Shown piece by piece: positions 59,046-64,000 of a DNA stretch of 64,000 nt (position 1 is its first letter; each line of letters opens with the position of its first letter). The stretch is from an uncultured Sphingomonadaceae bacterium. GTDB taxonomy: Bacteria > Pseudomonadota > Alphaproteobacteria > Sphingomonadales > Sphingomonadaceae. The stretch covers positions 1-64,000 of the forward strand of contig CAIQHF010000024.1 in assembly GCA_903871605.1 (NCBI GenBank), written 5' to 3'. A model generated the notes under the pieces. That model did no database searches and had not been told where the DNA came from. It saw only the letters and a list, made by a program, of their open reading frames with translations. The position numbers and the translations under genes are program-made.

Positions 59046-62000
59046 TCAGAGCTTGAAGCGGATGCCGATGCGCCCGCCGCCGCCCTTGAGGCCGCCGCCG
59101 GCATCGGCGTCGCCCTCGATAAAGCCGGAGAGACGGCCGGTGGTGAGCAGGTTGACGCCGACCGCCCCCTCGCCACGATCCCCGAGCCTGGCGCCCGCGA
59201 TCCCGGCGCTGGTGTCACCGCTCTCCAGCAGCGCCGATTCGCGTCCGTGGAGGGTGTGGACGTAGGAGGCGCGAGCATAGAAGACGGCCTTGTTGCCGCC
59301 GCCCATGTCGCTTGTCCCGCCGACCCGCAGGCCGATCTTGCCGGTGAGCGCGCTGCCATGGCCAAAGTCGATCGACTGGCCGAGCGCACGGAGCGTGCCG
59401 AGATCGGTTTTCGTCCAGGCGAGGCTCGCCACCGGCTCGGCGAAGAGGCTGTCATGCCCGAGCCGCGCGCCGACTTCGGCTTGCGTCCCATAACCATCGC
59501 CGTTGAAGCGGTCGCTCCAATGCTCGGCCCCGTTGCGGGCGTCGATCCGGTAATGATCGTACTGGCCGAGCAGGTTGGCGAACAGCGGCCCGGCGCGGAA
59601 AGCGGCATAGCCGCCGAGATCGACCGTATCGAAGCGCAGCCGCTCTCCCCCGGCGCGGAGGTTGACGTTGCTCGACAGGTAACCGCCGGTCAGGCCGAAG
59701 ACGACGCCTTTGCCATCCTCCGATCGCTTGCCGGCGAGGTCGACGCCGGCCTGGAAGCCGTAATAATCCTGCCGGTAGCCGACATCGTCGCCGCCTTCAT
59801 GGTCGTGCCGGTTGTCGACCGCGCCATAGGTCTGGCCCCAGACACGTTCGTCCGGCCGCGCGCCGTCGCGAAGCTCCGCCATGTGGCTCGACCACGCGTC
59901 CGCCGACTTCCGCCAGATCGACTGCGCCGCCTCCGTCGTCTTGCCCAGGCGGCTCACCGCCGAACCGGCGCCTGCCGTCAGCTGGAAGCTGTTGGTCGCC
60001 GCGCTGAAACCGATGCCGTAGCGGACGAAGCCCACGTCGCCGCCGAGGATGCTGAAGGCATTGGCCGAACTGCCCGCACCCGCCGTCACCAACGTCACGG
60101 GCTTGGCGAGCAAGGTGGCGGTGGCGGCACTGGTATTGAGCACGATGCCGGTAAGGCCGGTGGCAGCGCCTGCGATCACAAGGCGGTCCGCCACTCCGTT
60201 CGCGCCGAGATCGAGCCCGAGCCTGGCGTTGCCCGAGCCGACATAGGTGCCGGACAATTTGAGCGTGTCCCCCGCCACGCCGTTCCGCAGGTCGACGAGG
60301 CCGCTATTCTCGAAGTTCTCCAGCCCGAGGATGGAGACGCTGCCCGGCTTGGTGCCGGTCGCCGCAATCAGCGTGCCGCTGTTGACGAACCGGTCCTTGC
60401 CTGCGCCGAAATCGCTGTCCTTGGTGGCGACGAAGACGCCCGTATTGTTCAGCGTATCGTCGTCGCCCGACAGGCGCAGCGCGCCGATGATCCTGCCGCC
60501 GTTGTTGATCACGACCTTGTTGTCGTAGCCGCCGGTATAATAATCCGGCGTGCTCGCCGCCTCGATCGCATAGCCGTTGCCGCTCGTCGTGATCAGCCCC
60601 GCATTGTTGACCGTGGCGCCACCATGATAGAGCGCGAGCAGCACGCCGTCGCCGGCATTGCTCATGGTCAGATCATGCTGGCCGCCGCCGGTCACGCTCG
60701 CGCCGCTGGCGACGTTGACGACGTTGTCGCCTTCGAACGATGAGATGACGATGCCGCTGTCGGCGCTCGACGTCACGCTGCCGGTCACCGTGACGGCCGT
60801 GTCGCCGCTGATCGTATGGGCGTAGATGCCGGTGCCGCGGCTCTGGACATTACCGGCCTCGATCGAGACGTCGCCGAAGGTGGCGGTGGCGATGCCGGCC
60901 GACCCTGCGCCCGTCGTCACCACGTTGCCGACCTTCACGCTCGTGGTCCCGCCGAACTGGTAGTTGACCGCTACCGCGCCGTTGCTGTGCGCCCCACTGG
61001 TCGCAATCGTGTCGGCCGTGAGCGAGACATTGTCATAGTCGGCGTCCGCCACCTTGTCGCCGCGCCCGCCCCGGTCTCGCCCGGCGATGATGCCCGACGC
61101 ATAGTCGCCCGACGTGCTGATCTTGCCGGTGCTGGCGACGGTCACGTCGCCCGCACGCTGGATCGCGCGGATGCCGTTGGCGCCGAAGCCCCTGGTCGCG
61201 ATCTCGCCCGAGTTGGTGACGGCGATGTCGCCGCCATTGCCGGTGGCATAGAGACCGTGCGCGAACGCCCCTTCCGTCGATACGGCGCCGCTGTTCGTGA
61301 TCGTCAGGTCGCCTACGCCGAAGGCGAGCACGCCGTAGCTGTTGGCGCCTTTGGTGCTAACCGGGCCGGAGGAGGTAATATCGACGCCGCCCGCCGAGCT
61401 GAAGCCACGGATACCGGTCGAGTTGTCGCCGGCGGTCGAGACCGCTCCGCCCGCCGCGATCACCGTCTTGCCGCCCACCGCCGCGCCATAGATGCCGGTC
61501 GCTAGATCGCCGGTGGTCGAAACCGCGCCAGTAGTGGTGATATCGACATTGGCACCCACTGCGTAGATGCCGCTCGCCCGATCACCGGCGGTTGCGATGG
61601 TGCCGGCCTTCACCGTCACGATCTGGTTGCCGCCATCCTTGTAGCCGCTGTCGACCGCGTAGATGCCGGTCGACTTGTAGCCGCTCGTCGTCACCGACCC
61701 GACGTCGATGGTGATGTTGCCCGGCTGCCGACCGTCCTGGGACGCGTTGGCGACGGCGTAGACGCCCTCTGCCCAATAGCCGGTGGTGGTGAGGTCGCCA
61801 GCGGTGATGGCGATGTCGCCGTGCGCCACCGCCTTGATCGCCTGGCCGAGCTGGGTGCCGGCATCCTCCGTTCCGGAATGGGTGGTGATGCTGCCGGCAG
61901 TGATGGTGACGTCGTCGCCCGCCAGCGCGGTGATGCCGGCACCATTCGTGACGATGGTGCCGGCATTGACCGTGGCATTGCCGTGGCTGCCGTAGCCGGC

Positions 62001-64000
62001 CCGCACCTCGATACCGTCGCCGACATTCGCGGTGACCGTGCCGACGTCCACCTTGATGTCGCCGCCATAGGTGAAGGCGCCTATGCCGTCGGACAGGAAG
62101 CCTCCGGCCGAGACATTGTCCGCCGTGACGCTGATATTGCCCTTCTGCGTGTAGGCGAGGATCGCGTCGGCATGGTCGCCGGTGCTGGAGACGTTTCCGG
62201 CGTTGATCGCGATGTCGCCATAGGAGAGCGCGGTGATGCCGCGCGCATAGTTGCCGGTCGCGGCGATCGTGCCGGTTCCGGTGATCGAAACGCCGTCACC
62301 GATCGCATAGATCGCGTCGCCGGTGGTGCTGACGTCGCCGACCTTGACGTTGGTGTGTCCGTAGAGCGAGGCGGCGGTGATGCCCGCCGTGTCCGCGCCG
62401 GTCGTCACGATGCTGCCGGCATCGATGTTGACGTCGCCATAAGGGCTGAAGGCGACGATGCCCGTCGCGCCATCGCCGCTCGTCGCGACCGAACCGGCGT
62501 GGATCGTGACGTTCGATCCCGGCTGATAGATCGATCCATAGGCACGTGCCACGAGTCCGGAACTGCCCTGCCCGCTCGTCGTGATCGTGTCGGCGGAGAT
62601 CTCGATATCGCCGTACCGGCTGCGGGACAGGATGCCGGGCGCGAAGATCCCCGCGGTCGAGATGGTCCCCGCGTCGATCGTCGTGCTGCCGTTGAAAGCG
62701 TAGGTCTGCATGCCGACCGCGCCCCGGCCGGCGGTGTCGATCGAGCCCACCTTGATGCTGGTGTCGCCGTCGAGGACGTTGGTCGACACGCCTTCCGAGA
62801 AGATCACGGTGTGGCCCTGCGCGCCAATATCGCCCGATGTGGTGATCGATCCGACATCGACCGAAACGTCGCCGATCGACTGCACCGCGACACCGACGGC
62901 ACCGTTGCCGCTGGTCTTGATCGTATCGGCGGTGATGCTGGTCTGGACTTTGCCGCTGGCGGGCTCAACGCCGTAGTAATTGGTGTTGACGTTGATGCCC
63001 GTGCCGAACAGGCCGCCTGTCGTCACGGTGCCGACATCGACGTTCGCGCCGCCCGCTACCGCGATGACCTGCACGCCGGATGAGTGATCGCCGGCGACAT
63101 CGATATCGCCGGCCTTCACGGTGGAGGCCTGGTTGGTGCCGAGATTGGTGATCGTGATCCCGCTGGCATATTCGCCGGCCGTCTTCACCTTGTCCGCCGT
63201 CACGGACACCGCGCCGTTGACCGAATAGCCGAGCACGCCGAGGCTGCCGTATCCGCTGGTCGTGATGCTGCCGGCCTGGACGGAGACGTCGCCGAAACCC
63301 TCGGCGAGGATGCCGTAGCTCTTGTCGCGGCTAGTCGAGATGCTGCCGGAGGCGACGCTGGTCTTGCCGGCTTCCGAATAGTTGAGGGCGACGATGCCCG
63401 TCGCCCCGTCTCCGCGCGTGGCTATCGTGCCGGTCGAAACGTCGATGTCGCCGCCGGTGGAGATCGCGTAGACACCCGCACCGCTGCTCTTGATGCTGTC
63501 GGCGCCGACATGGACGTCGCCCGCCGCGATCGCGGCCACGCCGATACCGTTCGCGCCCGACGTGCTGACCGACCCGACGTCGACGCTGGCGCCACCATAG
63601 AAAGAATGCGCGTAGACGCCGAAGCTGTTGGCCCCCTGGGTCGTCACGGCGCCGGCATCGATCGAGATATCGCCGTCCGCCGTGGCGGAGACGCCGTTCG
63701 AATAGTCGCCCGTCGTCAGCACGCGCGACGTCGTGATCGAGACCGCGCCATTGCCCGTCGCCGAAATCCCGTCCGCATGGGCGCCGTGCGTTGTGACGTA
63801 GTCAGCCTTGATCGCCGTATCGCCCTGGGCGACCGTGCGGACGCCGGTCGAATAGTCACTGGCGGTCGAGACCGATCCTGCGGCGACGGTGACGTTGCCG
63901 TTCACCGGCTTGTGATCGGCGTCGTAGCCCGATGTCGCCTGCGCGAGGATGCCGACGCTGGAATCGCCCGAAGTATAAGCGCCGTCGGCGGTGACCGTGA
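59046..64000 (-). CDS. Large repeat-built autotransporter, partial (N-terminus outside window)
   Basis: The frame is open to the right edge, so at least 1650 residues are present and the signal peptide is missing. The passenger consists of many repeats of about 35-45 residues, each with a form of V-(T/S)-T-(S/T)-G-D-x-(S/A)-x-G-(I/V)-x-A followed by G-D-(V/I)-x-(I/V)-x-A-G: a beta-helix. The last 280 residues (from about WGQTYGAVDNRHDHEGGDD) form the autotransporter barrel: YYGFQAGVDL, GAHLG-type strands, VGVNLLTTGRLSGFIEGDAD and the end GRIGIRFKL, where the last residue is Leu instead of the usual Phe. A likely adhesin or biofilm protein. Confidence 0.93.
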   Translation of the reverse strand, partial: TVTADGAYTSGDSSVGILAQATSGYDADHKPVNGNVTVAAGSVSTASDYSTGVRTVAQGDTAIKADYVTTHGAHADGISATGNGAVSITTSRVLTTGDYSNGVSATADGDISIDAGAVTTQGANSFGVYAHSFYGGASVDVGSVSTSGANGIGVAAIAAGDVHVGADSIKSSGAGVYAISTGGDIDVSTGTIATRGDGATGIVALNYSEAGKTSVASGSISTSRDKSYGILAEGFGDVSVQAGSITTSGYGSLGVLGYSVNGAVSVTADKVKTAGEYASGITITNLGTNQASTVKAGDIDVAGDHSSGVQVIAVAGGANVDVGTVTTGGLFGTGINVNTNYYGVEPASGKVQTSITADTIKTSGNGAVGVAVQSIGDVSVDVGSITTSGDIGAQGHTVIFSEGVSTNVLDGDTSIKVGSIDTAGRGAVGMQTYAFNGSTTIDAGTISTAGIFAPGILSRSRYGDIEISADTITTSGQGSSGLVARAYGSIYQPGSNVTIHAGSVATSGDGATGIVAFSPYGDVNIDAGSIVTTGADTAGITAASLYGHTNVKVGDVSTTGDAIYAIGDGVSITGTGTIAATGNYARGITALSYGDIAINAGNVSSTGDHADAILAYTQKGNISVTADNVSAGGFLSDGIGAFTYGGDIKVDVGTVTANVGDGIEVRAGYGSHGNATVNAGTIVTNGAGITALAGDDVTITAGSITTHSGTEDAGTQLGQAIKAVAHGDIAITAGDLTTTGYWAEGVYAVANASQDGRQPGNITIDVGSVTTSGYKSTGIYAVDSGYKDGGNQIVTVKAGTIATAGDRASGIYAVGANVDITTTGAVSTTGDLATGIYGAAVGGKTVIAAGGAVSTAGDNSTGIRGFSSAGGVDITSSGPVSTKGANSYGVLAFGVGDLTITNSGAVSTEGAFAHGLYATGNGGDIAVTNSGEIATRGFGANGIRAIQRAGDVTVASTGKISTSGDYASGIIAGRDRGGRGDKVADADYDNVSLTADTIATSGAHSNGAVAVNYQFGGTTSVKVGNVVTTGAGSAGIATATFGDVSIEAGNVQSRGTGIYAHTISGDTAVTVTGSVTSSADSGIVISSFEGDNVVNVASGASVTGGGQHDLTMSNAGDGVLLALYHGGATVNNAGLITTSGNGYAIEAASTPDYYTGGYDNKVVINNGGRIIGALRLSGDDDTLNNTGVFVATKDSDFGAGKDRFVNSGTLIAATGTKPGSVSILGLENFENSGLVDLRNGVAGDTLKLSGTYVGSGNARLGLDLGANGVADRLVIAGAATGLTGIVLNTSAATATLLAKPVTLVTAGAGSSANAFSILGGDVGFVRYGIGFSAATNSFQLTAGAGSAVSRLGKTTEAAQSIWRKSADAWSSHMAELRDGARPDERVWGQTYGAVDNRHDHEGGDDVGYRQDYYGFQAGVDLAGKRSEDGKGVVFGLTGGYLSSNVNLRAGGERLRFDTVDLGGYAAFRAGPLFANLLGQYDHYRIDARNGAEHWSDRFNGDGYGTQAEVGARLGHDSLFAEPVASLAWTKTDLGTLRALGQSIDFGHGSALTGKIGLRVGGTSDMGGGNKAVFYARASYVHTLHGRESALLESGDTSAGIAGARLGDRGEGAVGVNLLTTGRLSGFIEGDADAGGGLKGGGGRIGIRFKL

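Noticed and set aside
1-64000. CRISPR arrays
   Set aside because: No set of regularly spaced 24-40-bp repeats with unique spacers was seen; the repeated DNA in 59046-64000 is coding repeat of the autotransporter.

Overview
The window looks like a chromosomal stretch of a high-GC alphaproteobacterium, most likely a sphingomonad. The pointers are a DUF1134/EipA-type envelope protein, an UrcA-family secreted protein, the egtB-egtD ergothioneine pair and the codon bias. This assignment is inference from gene content; no 16S rRNA or other species marker is present.

About 1-40100 is one large temperate prophage; its left end lies outside the window. From left to right: a minus-strand late operon runs from tail fibres (1-3389) through a Mu-type contractile tail (gp48, gp47, gp46, gp45, gp44, gp43, tape measure, frameshifted chaperone, tube, sheath, gp38, gp37; 3417-14305) to a lambda-type head and packaging module (FII-like, capsid E, decoration D, scaffold, S49 protease, portal B, gpW, terminases; 14302-23274). 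Next come small late or middle genes (23394-27409), a hairpin terminator, and three regulators (27541-29202). A CI-like repressor and a Cro/YdaS-like protein are divergent around two identical operators (29812-29898). A long plus-strand early operon of translationally coupled genes (31652-38840) encodes XRE and winged-helix proteins, a GapR homologue, a ParB-domain protein and a HerA-like ATPase. It ends in an excisionase-like gene and a tyrosine integrase (39022-40098). One reversed, secreted-protein moron interrupts the tail operon at 8803-9366.

The host backbone starts at about 40360: eipA, a periplasmic cyclophilin and tRNA-Ser(GGA). Just downstream of the tRNA is the broken integrase of a second, older element (42404-43756) with three 22-bp-spaced repeats in front of it. 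Then follow a membrane protein, egtD and egtB, and a 0.7-kb stretch with no convincing gene.

From 48125 to 57239 is an apparent self-contained regulatory and export unit. A histidine kinase and a sigma-54-type response regulator (minus strand) are divergent from an urcA gene and a MacA-MacB-TolC-like exporter (plus strand). A near-consensus sigma-54 promoter and two pairs of a TGTCCG-N4-CGGACA palindrome sit where the regulator should bind. The last part (57836-64000) is a TIGR03032-type protein downstream of a very large, repeat-built autotransporter that runs off the right edge.

The signals most worth following up are the sigma-54/TGTCCG-box exporter regulon, the prophage early operon built around GapR-ParB-HerA with no recognisable replication enzymes, the candidate leaderless CI/Cro switch, and the repeat cluster around terS that may mark cos.
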